In this document: positions 20,576-31,247 of the stretch, one piece after another
Position numbering within the stretch: the first letter of the stretch is position 1
Layout: each line of letters starts with the position of its first letter
Source: Helicocarpus griseus UAMH5409
Taxonomy: Eukaryota > Ascomycota > Eurotiomycetes > Onygenales > Ajellomycetaceae
Assembly (NCBI GenBank): GCA_002573585.1
Contig: PDNB01000016.1
Coordinates: 1-64,000 of the forward strand
DNA length: 64,000 nt
Direction of reading: 5' to 3'
Position numbers and translations under genes: made by a program
Notes under the pieces: generated by a model
What the model was told of the DNA's origin: nothing
What the model saw: only the letters and a program-made list of their open reading frames with translations
Database searches by the model: none

Positions 20576-21989
20576 ATGGCGTTCACGAGTTTGCCAAACG
20601 AGCTTCTAACCAATATCGTCGTACACACTTTGCCCGAGGGCTTTGAGAGCCTAGCGCTGACCTGCAAAGAAATTTACGCCCTATGCATCCCATTCATTGA
20701 GCGTCACAACCAGCTCCGCTCAGATTTCCAGAATTTTGCATATCTTCCCCAAAACCGAAAGCCTGACTGTGGAATCTAGTCTTCGTACAATCTGATTAAA
20801 CACATTGCTGCCGAGCCTGTCTTAGCACGCTATATTCTAATTCATAACGTGCTCTGAATTTGGTGACTTGGGCTAAGCTAGGACTGTTGTAAGGCAGATA
20901 CGCCTTCTTGGATTTCCGGATAACGGCTTCAAGAAGTTTGTCAGTTGCAAGCACTGGCTTCCAATATCTGGGTAGCGTGAGAAACTGGACATTGGGCAGG
21001 AGGGTCAGCAGAAAAGCAGCAGCATGCTGCGAATAGTTGCGGGCTTTGAGCTCCTCCTTGATTGCCGCGTAATAGTCTTCCCAATGGAGACCTGCTTCTC
21101 TCAAATAAGAAGAATTGGCAAGCAGCTTGGCCACATCTTCATCATGATGGGCATCCCTTACATACTGGCGAGGCAAGCTCCTAGAATCCCTGTCAAAATA
21201 GACATGTCGGACGAGAGCGCAGAACGCGACTTGGATTGGGTAACCCCGTTCCTAGCCCTGCCGCACGTCCATTCTTTCCGTGGCCCCAGCTGCGTAGCTT
21301 TGGGGGACCCGGACGCGCAAATAGGACCAAAATATCTTGCGCTGGATGCGGTTGATCTTATGTGCTCTTCCATCGACGAGGTGGCGATGGCGAACTTTCT
21401 CAAACACGCCCCACGTCTTAAGAGATTATATTATTCTCATCAAACAAAAGAAAACGGCGGACCCCGGGACTGGCATCTTTGTGGTTTTATCAGCGCTATT
21501 GAACGTGAGGCAGGAAGCCGCCTCGAGGAGCTTTCCATCTGTATCCTTGAATTACACGGGTCCATCAAGTGTGGAAAAGTATCGATGCGCGGCTTCACAC
21601 GACTGCAGAAACTAGAATTGCCTCTCGAAGCGGCAATGTGCAATATTGATAGGGCTAAGATAAGGAGTCAACTAATGGGGGATGAACCGGGATATCTTGA
21701 CTCATTCCTTGGTGATATTGTGCCGGCCTCAGTCTCTGAGCTATCCTTTCTGTCCTGGGGGATGGAAAATCAAGATTTAGCTCTCAGTGCGATGTTTTCC
21801 GACTTTGCTGCCAAGAAGAAATCTCAGGTGCCTGCTCTCAGGGAGATACACCTATCCTGCCGTAGTAGTGCAGAGGATGCTTACAAGGAGCAGTGTACCG
21901 AACTGGCTGCGGAGACTAAAAAGGCGGGTGTGGAATTGGATCTGACGGTATGGCCAACCCCGATTTTTGATTGGGGTGAGGGCTGGTGA
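20576..21989 (+). pseudogene. F-box gene broken by an internal inversion and a stop codon
   Basis: The N-terminal F-box (MAFTSLPNELLTNIVVHTLP) opens at 20576 on the plus strand. A TAG at 20777-20779 interrupts it, but the frame continues as SSYNLIKHIAAEPVLARYI to about 20840. The next part of the same family sequence is then found on the minus strand (about 21155 down to 20838): DEDVAKLLANSSYLREAGLH, LLTLLPNVQFLTLPRYWKP and SLAQVTKFRARYE. The remainder resumes on the plus strand at about 21200 with ERDLDWVTPFLALPHVHSFRG and runs to 21989. In the family these three parts are colinear, so about 320 bp have been flipped. An apparent plus-strand frame from 21024 runs through the flipped part and is an artefact. 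F-box proteins of this leucine-rich type recruit substrates to SCF ubiquitin ligases. Confidence 0.8.
20824..20853. repeat. imperfect palindrome at the left inversion junction
   Basis: A 30-bp inverted repeat begins AGCACGCTAT and ends ATAACGTGCT. It joins the codons for LARYI on the plus strand to those for RARYE on the minus strand. In the ancestral gene the two GCACGYTAT copies would have been direct repeats, so they mark the inversion breakpoint. Confidence 0.65.
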
Positions 21990-22513
21990 CCATGATTATT
22001 TCTCTTCCAGTTATGCGCCCCTCTGTCGCTGTTTTGAGCAAAGGATGGGGACCTCAGACAGGGTAAAGCTCAACAGAAGGAGCAGGAGAGCCTTATTTGG
22101 CACCAGTTGTGTATTCCATGGTCCAATATATCAATATAGTACTGCTTTAGCACGAAGAAGGAAACAGGATACTCTGCCTATGGCAGTTTGTTGGTCTGAA
22201 GGCTCGTTGCAAATATTATGTATCAACCTCGAGATCTTCTAAAATAAATGTCCAAGGCCGAGCGCAGCCGCTGTAAGTAGAGGTACCACGCCTCGCATCA
22301 CAGGGGTAACTATGTTTACTATAACTTAAATTCAATTCCAGGAAACCCTAACCACTAACCGACGTTGACCTATCTAGAAAGCTAATAACGCTGGACATTA
22401 CCGGAAGCTTAAACCACCTCTACCTCAACGTACTATTTAAGTTGGTCACAGTCTAGCCACATGTCGAGTCCATAGGAGATGTTACTATTTTGGATACCGG
22501 TGCCTTAATCTCG
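21990..22513. other. intergenic, no gene seen
   Basis: About 520 bp between the broken F-box gene and the kinase gene. No supported coding sequence, RNA or repeat was seen. Confidence 0.5.
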
Positions 22514-24052
22514 ATGTCAAGATCTTTTCTTACCAACAAATCCCGGCGGAGCTTCTACACTACCGGAAGGGGACCTACTCCGCGCTTGCGCCCTTCGCTC
22601 CCGACCATCGAGGAGGATGCCAGGCCCAACTATGACGTAAAGAAGTACTATCCTGCTCGTGTCGGGGAGACATTATCAGAGAAATACCGCCTTATCTCAA
22701 AGCTAGGCTGGGGCGGTGATTCTACAGTATGGCTGGCGGAAGATATCAAACGGTTAGTTAATGACTCGCACTCTTAACTGTAAATACGGCATATATATTG
22801 ACTTGTTTTTGAAGCTGGTTCTGGCAACCAAACCAATACCTAACCTTGAAGATTATGAACTCGGGGGTTAGGGAAGGAAAATCGGCCGAAAAGAATCTCA
22901 AAATCTTTCAGCGTATTGATGAGCTGCGGTCTGGCCCGAGTAGTCACCCGGGCCAAGCGTATATTCGACTACTTAAGGAGTCTTTCAAAATCCAGGGACC
23001 GCGCGGGGGTCATATATGCATGGTCTTTGAGCCTCTGCGGGAACCCCTCTGGCTTCTAGCAAAGCATCTTGGAGGCGTGGGTTTGCCTCTGGCTATCCTC
23101 AAACCTTTTCTCAAGCAGCTACTCCAAGGCCTTGATTTTCTTCACTCGCACTGCCATGTCATACATACAGGCAAGTTCTTTCACCCTCCCAATTTCGTTT
23201 CAGTCAATGTATCCCACTACTGACAAAAATCTTAGACCTAAAATCTGACAACTTCCTCACCGGCTTCGAAGATCCCAACATCCTCGAAAACTACGTGCGC
23301 CAGCAACAGGACCACCCGGCACCATACAAGCTCCACAACAGCCGTCCCATATTCCAATCGCGGCCTGATTTTGGCCCCCTGAAGAAACCAGGGGTAGAAA
23401 CTGTGAAAATCAGCGACTTCAGCGCTGCTGTTTTTGGCGATGTGGACGCTCCTCACAATCATGACATCCAACCGCGGCCGTTTTGTGCACCGGAGGTGCT
23501 ATTGAAGGCCGGGTGGTCGTATAGTGCTGATGTGTGGAATATGGGAGTCGTGGTAAGAACATTCAAAACACGGTTAACATTCCCTCCGAACATAGGATGC
23601 TAAACTAAAACTCCATGAGTAGCTTTGGGAACTCCTTGCGAACACCGCTCTTCTCAATGGAAGAGATCGACATAGTCACAAATACTCCCGAGCAGTGCAT
23701 TTGGCGCAAATGATACGACTCCTCGGACCGCCCCCTATAAGCCTGCTGGAAAAAGCGGATAAGAAAATATGCAGTGACTTGTTTTCAAGCCAAGGTATGC
23801 TTTGCTCAATATTATTTTCTGAGCACCCAAGTATGTCTAACTGTAATTTTTTGTATGTATCCAGGAGAATTCAGGTTCCCAGACCTAATCCCTCCCGAGG
23901 ATTTCAGCTTTTCCAACCTCACCCCCTTTTTACAAGGGGAAGAGAAACGTCTCTTCCTCGCATTTGCCAAAAGGATGCTGCAGTGGGATCCGGAGTATCG
24001 GGCAACTGCAAGAGAGCTATATGGGGACCCCTGGCTGGATTATAAGCCTTGA
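22514..24052 (+). CDS. SRPK-like serine/threonine protein kinase
   Basis: Five exons (22514-22752, 22815-23170, 23236-23552, 23623-23794, 23865-24052) give 423 residues. The N-terminus reads DVKKYYPARVGETLSEKYRLISKLGWGGDSTVWLAEDI, with a Gly-rich loop (GWGGDSTVW) and the KYYP/GE lead-in characteristic of SRPK-type CMGC kinases. The lysine strand is LTLKIM, the catalytic loop is HTDLKSDN (Thr replaces the Arg of HRD, common in fungal members), and the magnesium loop is SDFSAAVFGD (DFS instead of DFG). PEVLLKAGWSYSADVWNMGV is the APE-to-helix-F region. The usual SRPK spacer is absent or short. These fungal kinases are a lineage-expanded group; SR-protein substrates are not established. Intron 2 (23171-23235) uses a GC donor (GCAAGT): no GT alternative restores the catalytic loop. 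Confidence 0.87.
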
Positions 24053-24661
24053 ATCAAGTGATGATACACTAGGCAGAGAAAGTATTCATGTAATATTTCG
24101 GTTCAATGATAGAAAGGTCCTAGTAACTGTTTGATATCTTCTTATCTCACAATAAGCACCCCGCAGTGTATTTTGCTTCCCGTCTTCTCTTGACCATCAG
24201 CGGGAGTATTCCGCCATTGAATACTCAATTGTTTTGCTGGAAAAAGAAGACGCTACAACAAGATGTTCGCCTTCAGCCGAGCAGATTGAGTTGAATCAGC
24301 CATCTTTAGCGTGAATAAATATGGAGACCCGTAACTAAGAGTAGTAATGGTGGGGAACTTTAATGCGATGCGTCAACCTTAATTGAACAATGTTTCGACT
24401 TCAGTTATAAGGACATCATGCCCTTTAGCAGATTTGATTTAACGAAGAAATCAAAGTCAAAGCGGAATAATCTGAATTATGCTGAAGCAGCTTTCTTGAA
24501 GATGTACATTTTCAAGTTCCACATGAGATGAGGAATGGATAGAGACTTTGATTCTATTTATCACCGTTGCTGACTCGCGAGCACTGCCGCACTACACTCC
24601 CCATACCCCCACCACAATCGAGAAATAACAAATATACGCCGCATTATATGAACCTCAAAAT
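24053..24661. other. intergenic, no gene seen
   Basis: AT-rich region following the kinase gene. No supported coding sequence or repeat was seen. Confidence 0.5.
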
Positions 24662-24883
24662 ATGTCTTTTGGAATCAAACCTGGTGTAAATTTGCGTTCG
24701 GAGACTTTTCAACACGGCCACAGTCCCAACCCCACAGGACAATGGATCTCTTGGTACAAGGACAAGTTACAACTGATCTCGTCTGTGAATAGCAGCATCC
24801 ACAGATGTGCAAGGCACAAGAATACTACTATTGAATTACCTCGCTGCTGCTGCGGAAAATGCCATGGGCTTTTACCCAAGTAG
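24662..24883 (+). CDS. small open frame of unknown status
   Basis: A 73-codon frame from an ATG ends with RCCCGKCHGLLPK, which contains a cysteine cluster. It has no signal peptide, no splice partner and no recognised family. It may be chance. Confidence 0.2.
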   Translation: MSFGIKPGVNLRSETFQHGHSPNPTGQWISWYKDKLQLISSVNSSIHRCARHKNTTIELPRCCCGKCHGLLPK

Positions 24884-25429
24884 GTAGTCCGATGGCCTGA
24901 AGGCCTGGGGTTGTGGTTGTGGAGGTCCTATGGAATAAAGGGAGGAATAATGTTTTGTGGAGCGTTACGGTCCTGTCCAATCGGGGTGTTGGAGCAATTA
25001 GATCTGAAGCTGACAGCGGAGCTCACTACTGATGATTCGATTTGTCACGGGGCGGCCCATACGTAGAGACATGCAACCCTTTTCTATCTTATATCGAGAT
25101 TCGATATAAATAGAAGAGTGGTTCTCCATGCAAGGTCCCATGCCAAGCAATCTCCCTCGAAAGGGGCTCCGACATTCTGAATATCAGCAAAAAAATGGCT
25201 CATATATCAGGCGCCCAGGGCATAACAATGATAGGTCGCAACTCAGATTTGCGACTCTTCATCGGGGCTGTGTACATCTGAGAAGCCAGCTCAAAAAAAG
25301 CATAAATACTGCCCGTTCTCCCGCTTCAACAACAAAAATCATCTACGAAGTACCAAACTCTCAGAAACCAAATAATACCCAAACCACCATCCTCACAACT
25401 CAACACAAACCGCGCCATCCTATCCCATC
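24884..25429. other. upstream region of the small secreted protein gene
   Basis: Two TATA-like boxes are seen, TATAAATAG at 25105 and CATAAATA at 25301-25308. The latter is 122 bp before the ATG and is followed by a CT/CA-rich leader typical of strongly expressed fungal genes. No other feature was seen. Confidence 0.4.
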
Positions 25430-25888
25430 ATGCTTAAGAAATTCCTCCTCGTGGCCACCCTTGCCGCGAATGTCCTTGCCAATCCCCTCCCAACAAACGA
25501 GAACACCATCATCACGCGGCGTGACGACAAGGTCGGTTCGGAAGATCTCTGCGCGCACAAACCAGACTCGATGAGAAGCCAGTGGTACGTCTTCGCCACC
25601 AAAGAATCCATGCCGATCAATCAGAGATGCGGTGCGGGATACCTCGACAATCTCCGTGGCGAATGCGGCTGGGTCATCGATTGGGGATGCAAGTTCGTCG
25701 ACGAGAACGCAAAGAAAGTTGAGGAGAAGGAGAAGAATGAAGACCAGATCAAGGGCGCTATAATGACCTTCGTCACGGCCGGTACCTGCAGCGGAAGCCA
25801 TATCAAGAGGGCGATGAAAGTAGCTTCAGCTGCGGAAAAGGGTCCGGATGACTGCATTAATCCCCCGGATTGGATCGTGCCTAACTGA
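25430..25888 (+). CDS. small secreted cysteine-containing protein
   Basis: The single-exon gene encodes 152 residues. MLKKFLLVATLAANVLANPLPT is a clear signal peptide, and a dibasic RR at about residue 30 suggests a Kex2-type propeptide site. The mature part carries six cysteines (LCAHK, QRCGAG, GECGW, WGCKF, GTCSG, DDCIN), enough for three disulfides, plus a Lys/Glu-rich helix (ENAKKVEEKEKNEDQIK). No enzyme motif was recognised. The size and organisation fit effector-like or surface-active secreted proteins of fungi, but the family is unknown to me. A TATA-like box and pyrimidine-rich leader precede it. It is isolated between the kinase and the Clr5-ankyrin pseudogene. Confidence 0.75.
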   Translation: MLKKFLLVATLAANVLANPLPTNENTIITRRDDKVGSEDLCAHKPDSMRSQWYVFATKESMPINQRCGAGYLDNLRGECGWVIDWGCKFVDENAKKVEEKEKNEDQIKGAIMTFVTAGTCSGSHIKRAMKVASAAEKGPDDCINPPDWIVPN

Positions 25889-26764
25889 GGATTGAGACGC
25901 TTTCCTCAAACGGTCCTTTTACTGTTGGCTTTGGAGACGCAGTTTTAGGACTTGAGATTCGTTCGCAAAATCGGGGATCAACAGCAAAAAAGACGAGGCA
26001 GGCATGTCACTGTGGTTTACGCTCCCACAAGCGCTCGTGGAGAGATGTCAAGGAGGAGTCTTAGGCTAGGACAGTTCTGGATGGCGGTTTCCCTTTTGTT
26101 TCGTATATACGCGGGCCGTGGCTTGTATTGAATAGCAGATCCCTATCTATGTATTTAATTATTTCGCTTTCGAGAATGTTCAGTTAGCAAGTAAAACAAC
26201 ATTGGCACATTAAAGCTTGCAACAAGTAATAAAAAGAATGCGCCGTTCATAGCATCATATGTTGGAAGCAAACATTCTAAACGGGCTTTTTCCTTCTCAA
26301 AAAAATTCCTCGGTTTCAGCCAATTTGCTCATTGGCTTTAATCCTGATTCAGTTGAGAAAGCAGGCTATGACACAGGTTCTGCAAAGTGTCCGTCAGAAT
26401 TCTGAGAAAAAATGGAAAGGAGAAAAGAAGAAAAGGTAGACTTGCAAGAGACAATAGGCAAATGCCATGTATTGGAATGGCCCAAGATCATCAGCTGAGC
26501 CGCACACGGAATTAATAATTGACTAATGCCCGAAATGAGAAGAACATGAGGTATAAAAAACAAAATTTAGGGGAGAAAAGAAAAGATTTAACGGAAATGG
26601 TTTAAACAAGATATGCTCAAGGGCAATCTGGGATATTTGGTAGCAGACCGAGCATAATCCCTCTCCTCTCAGAGAAAGCGGTACAGAGAAACAACAGTCA
26701 AGCTCAACCAAAACGATTAACAAGGAAACAAGCGAAAATGTCATTAATGACAGAGGGTGCCAAA
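25889..26764. other. intergenic, no gene seen
   Basis: About 880 bp of AT-rich sequence between the secreted-protein gene and the 3' end of the minus-strand ankyrin gene. Open frames here lack support. Confidence 0.5.
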
Positions 26765-29158
26765 CTACTGTTTTCCATGTAGTTTGGCCCAAAAGGAGCG
26801 CAGCAAAGAATGGACGTGGTTCCTTTTCATCCTCTTCGCCCAATACAACGCATCTTCGAAGTGCTCCTTGCCAGGGCTCTCCTTCCATGAACCATACTTG
26901 AGTAGTACTTTGGCTATCTCCAAGAGACCAGTGGAAGCAGCAATTCCGATAATCGTATTAGGGACATGCTTCCCCTGGGCGGAGATCATGACGTGCGCCC
27001 CCGCCTCGAGGAGTTTACTGGCAATATCGATGTACCTACTCTGCACCGATTCGTCGGAAGGGTATTTAGAAACTCTGAATACGCAAATACCCAGTGGTGT
27101 GATCCCAAGATCAGCACCTTTTTTCAACAGCAATGCGCATTTGCCCTCATTCCCCTATTTAGCAGCTATAGAAAGTGCAGTCCGTCCATTACCATTCGAT
27201 TTCGAAACTTCGACGCCCTTTTCAATCAATAGATCTATCAGTTGCAGGCTAGCATGCTCATGCAGGGCAGCTATATGAAGAGCCGTATCTCCCCAGCGAT
27301 CTATCATGGAAATATCAGCACCGGCCTCTAGTAGAGCCTGCGAGCACTCAAAGACTTTGTGGGAAAGAATTTCTCTTTTCTGAGTATTACCGAGTAGTCG
27401 GCTCTCTCTCGCCATGATTGCGCAATGTAGTGGAGGTTCCCCGTCTTCATGTAGCTGCGTAGGAGGAAGATTAACATCACAGCCCCTCTTTATAAGAGTG
27501 CGTAGTACCTCAACGTCGCTGCAGCGCGCAGCAGCCCGTAACAGAGTGCCGTAGTGAATACCAGGCTCGGGGTTGAAACTGGCCTCAAGTATATGTTTAT
27601 AACACTTCACGTTCCCGTACTTGGCAGCATCCTGTATTAGTTTGGGTACCAGACGCTGTGCTCTCGACAATGCTGTTTTGAGCAAGGCTCGAAGTAGGAA
27701 AATGTTTTCTTCAAGCTCGAGCCATTCCAGAAGCTCGTCTCGCAGAAATTCCTCAACAGACTCATTTAAACAAGTCTGCAAGGCAAAATAAACGACCTTC
27801 CAGGCAATTTCTTGCTTAGTCTTGAAGGGTTCGTTGGCGCTGGGGAGATCCTCGTATTTCAAAGAGTTGGGTAATTTTGCGCGTTTATTCCCATCGAGCG
27901 AAACGAGAACAGATTCATCAAGTTTCTCACAAAACGACCGGATCAAAGAGCGCATGATAGGAGGCATAGGGCCAAGGGACAGACAGAACGGGTAAATTTC
28001 GGGGATTCGGAGAGAAATCGTTTTCTAAACAGGAGACCGCAAGGCAGGTGCCGTCATCTAGGGGTATATTAGCATCTCTCAAGCAGAAAAAAAAATTGAA
28101 GCAGTATAGATATTGCAACCTTTTTGTTCAAGTTGTGGGAAATCCCGGAAGTAAGGAAGGTGCTCCAAAGAAGCCTTGGGCTGGTTCAAATTTTGTTTTA
28201 CTGGAGACGAAGACGATTCTGGCTCAACATCCTGAGCCGTAGACGCTGTAGCATGAACAGATACTTGAGAACTTGATGCCTGAACAATTCCCTGCCTTTG
28301 CTGCTGGGAAATTTCTGGAATTTCCGGCTCTGTCAAAGTTTTCTTCGGCAACCGAGATAGGACAGGCTCAATAGTTCGCGATTTGGACACATTGACATCA
28401 ATAGGAGGTTGAGAGCCTAGTATCGGAGCATCGTGCTCTGTCAAGTTCAGCTTAGGCGGAGACACCATGGGGCCTGGTTCAACAGCCCGAGGCGCAGTTA
28501 CAGCGGCATCATTTCTCGATGATTGGGGTGCGGTTGGCGGAATCGAGTTTTGCCCCAATTTCACAGAAACATTTGGAACACGGAGGTCATCCAAGACCTG
28601 CTCCGGTGCCAAAGGCGACACCAAGTTAGTAAGCCGAGGGGTGGTCACAGTAACATCCTCAGGTAATTCAGGGCTTGATACTAGAGTGGCATCAGCTTTC
28701 TTTGTCGAAGAGTATTGGATAATTTGCCCAATGTCACTGACCTCGAGTGCTCTCCTCAGAAGTAATCAGGCGGCAACTCCGAGATACCCCTTCCTGGACC
28801 TTCTTCATCTCGATCAGCTTGCCATTGATATACACCTCGCTTTCCTTCCCGTCCATCTTTCGCTTCTCAACACGATGACCGATAGCTCGCCACTTTTTCC
28901 GGTTTTGCTTTTGGTGAAAACCCCATTTCCTCACTCGAAGCAGATATTGCGATTGGCTGATGAGTGCGTTAGCGAAAAGCCCAACAACACGACTAGGAGC
29001 AGGTCTTTTCACCTTGCACTGAACGAGTGCTCCCTGGCCATAATCGCTGGTATATCCTTGATGGGAACATTCTTATATACGAATAATGACTTTATGGCAT
29101 CTTTTTGCCTCTCCCAATCGTCCTCCTTCAAAGCCTTGTTCCGTGGGGCACATGACAT
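26765..29158 (-). pseudogene. Clr5-domain ankyrin-repeat gene with in-frame amber codons
   Basis: Exons read on the minus strand are 29158-29013, 28956-28742, 28680-28120 and probably 28077-26765, with consistent phases (744 codons). Exons 1-2 encode a Clr5 domain: DDWERQKDAIKSLFVYKNVP, then QYLLRVRKWGFHQKQNRKKW and KESEVYINGKLIEMKK. Exon 3 is a Pro/Ser-rich linker of loosely repeated units (VEP..S.P.K..LTE). Exon 4 holds EIYPFCLSLGPMPPIMRSLI, a helical region and about six ankyrin repeats (for example LLEAGADISMIDRWGDTALH). An in-frame TAG at 27157-27155 splits RTALSIAAK from GNEGKCALLLKKGADLG. With exon 4 starting at 28077, two further TAGs occur (28060-28058, 28027-28025); an intron covering them cannot be made phase-consistent. 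Clr5 is named after a fission-yeast protein linked to silencing. This copy is probably recently inactivated. Confidence 0.7.
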
Positions 29159-30625
29159 AGTGACGGCCCTCCAACCAAAGATTAAGAAGTCTGAAATGGT
29201 GACTAGAAGAGATATTGTAGGGGGAATATGGGCGCTGCGCCTTAGGCGGCAGCTGTGGAAGAAAAAGACATGCGCTCAAGGAGTGTATCGTAGTCAGGCG
29301 TGGTGCTGCTAGCTAAGGACAAGAAGGCATGACCCAGTGTCTAACATACCGGCAAGGGCTCGTCAAAAGAAATAGATAAGGAAAGAATGTAGCAGGGTAA
29401 ACAGACGGGTTCATTGACCCAGTGGCATTTTCTGCATTTTCTGTAGTCTTCCTGTGGCGCGAGATTTCCGAGACTATATGACAGAAACCAGAAACTGCTC
29501 GAAACCATCAGTCACAGACAGACTCACAGAACAGATATACGATGGAGTCAAACAGGACAAGCTACCATTCTGAAGTGACTTGTCTACGGGTACAGTGTGC
29601 AGCAAGGTAGCCTAGTTCGGATGACATGATATGGTGTTATCCTAAAAAGCGGCGACTCAGTCAGTCGAAAACGTCTGAAAAGAGTTCCGAGTCCGCGTCT
29701 TCCTCGAGGTAAGTTGGCCGCTCCATATATATACTATTACCGTGACGGCTTGGCTCAATCCCGAATACCGAGTCCTGAATTGCCATAAATCTCCCCCTCT
29801 CCAGGATATGCGTTTCCCAGACTCCGTCCTTACCAAACTCTGCGATGCCAGCATCTGCGCCTTTCTCACGCTATATAAAGCTCAGATCAGGCCTGCTAAT
29901 CGTCAATGGTTAACCAGATTCATCTACAATGCATCGGCAACATACCTATTTCGCGACCCTCCGACCCTTCCTCAACACATGCGGGCCCAACCGCCTGTAC
30001 ATTTCTTTGGTCATGCCGCGCATACACCGGAATTCGAGATGATAGCCATATAGTCAACCATCACGAATGATGCTACTACTACTGGACTTTCCTCCGATAC
30101 TTTATCATCCGGGACGATCCTCCAGGCCCTCTTCCCAGAAGCGTGGCAAGCAATTTCCATTCCTTCCAGCACGGCGTGCACACCCTCATCATCTATGAAC
30201 CGTCCCAGCAAAGATTCACCATCCCTATCCTTACCTCCCAGGCCCCCGGCCCGCCGCAAAGCAGCACCATGATTTGACACTTATTTCAAGTCTTATTTTC
30301 TCGTCCCTTCATGTTTTCGTTCGATATCAGTTTCTCTTGTCTTTTTTTGGTCCCAAATACCCCCTGATCTTGGACAAGCATGTATTCTCCTACCTCAACG
30401 GTTCCATGCAGAACTTGTATGAGGAGATACGTATCCGCGTTCTGGAAAGAGCTGGACACTACATAATAATGCCAGCTCTTCAACTGATATCTGCTAGGTC
30501 ATAGGTTTGCGTAAAGGTTCAAGTTTCCACGTAGGACTTGCCGTCCTGCCCAGACGTCTTCATGGGGGTATCGAGCATTCGAATAAACTGGAAGAGACGA
30601 TGGATCAGAGAAGAAGGTATGCAAC

Positions 30626-30665
<40 letters not shown>

Positions 30666-31247
30666 CTTTTGTTTCATGTGTAAACAGCACTGATTCAAGA
30701 TACTATGTTGGGAGAAATAGTAGTAGTTGTGATAACCAGCGCTGTACGGAGTAACTTACCTAGGTCCACTCCATACTAGTAGTTAGCAGCTAAACATTGA
30801 ACAACGTCTCTTCTTCTCTTGCTTGCCACCGCTAACAATGATAATCGATATTAATAACAGGCAAGAAATCCAACAAGCGTAACAAAGCAACCGCCAACCT
30901 TGATCCTGCCAAGGTTGAAGCCGCGGGCTATGACGCTCTGGCCCTGCAAGGTAACCGCCGATTCCTGAAATCCTGAACTGAATCCCTGGATAATAATAAT
31001 AGATATCTTCTTCGACTATGAGTCCGACCACCACCACGCGGTCCAGCGTCTCACAAGAATAAGCAATTGCATCTCTTCTTCTGTAACTGACTGACTAGCT
31101 ACCCCTCGTTCAATCCATCAACAGGAAGCAAACAACCAGAGATCTCACTCGTTTCAATTGACTTTTCCAGCTCCAACCTTCAACCCCACCAAACCTTACA
31201 TCCATCTATCTATCTCCAGCTAACGGCGGGGTCAACAACAGCAACCC
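29159..31247. other. long intergenic stretch with weak open frames
   Basis: About 2.1 kb lies upstream of the branching-enzyme gene. Short open frames at 29742-30053 (plus) and 30011-30280 (minus) overlap each other and have no recognised domain; a decayed gene cannot be excluded. A 34-base poly-A tract sits at 30629. The final 150 bp are CT-rich leader of the next gene. Confidence 0.45.
30629..30662. repeat. poly-A tract of 34 bases
   Basis: An uninterrupted run of A. No coding or retroelement body was recognised on its 5' side. Confidence 0.9.

Noticed and set aside
21024..21200. Plus-strand extension of the F-box C-terminal frame
   Set aside because: It is the antisense reading of the inverted segment; the minus-strand reading matches the protein family.
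29742..30280. Small frames on opposite strands
   Set aside because: No recognised domain and mutual overlap; a decayed gene is possible but cannot be supported.
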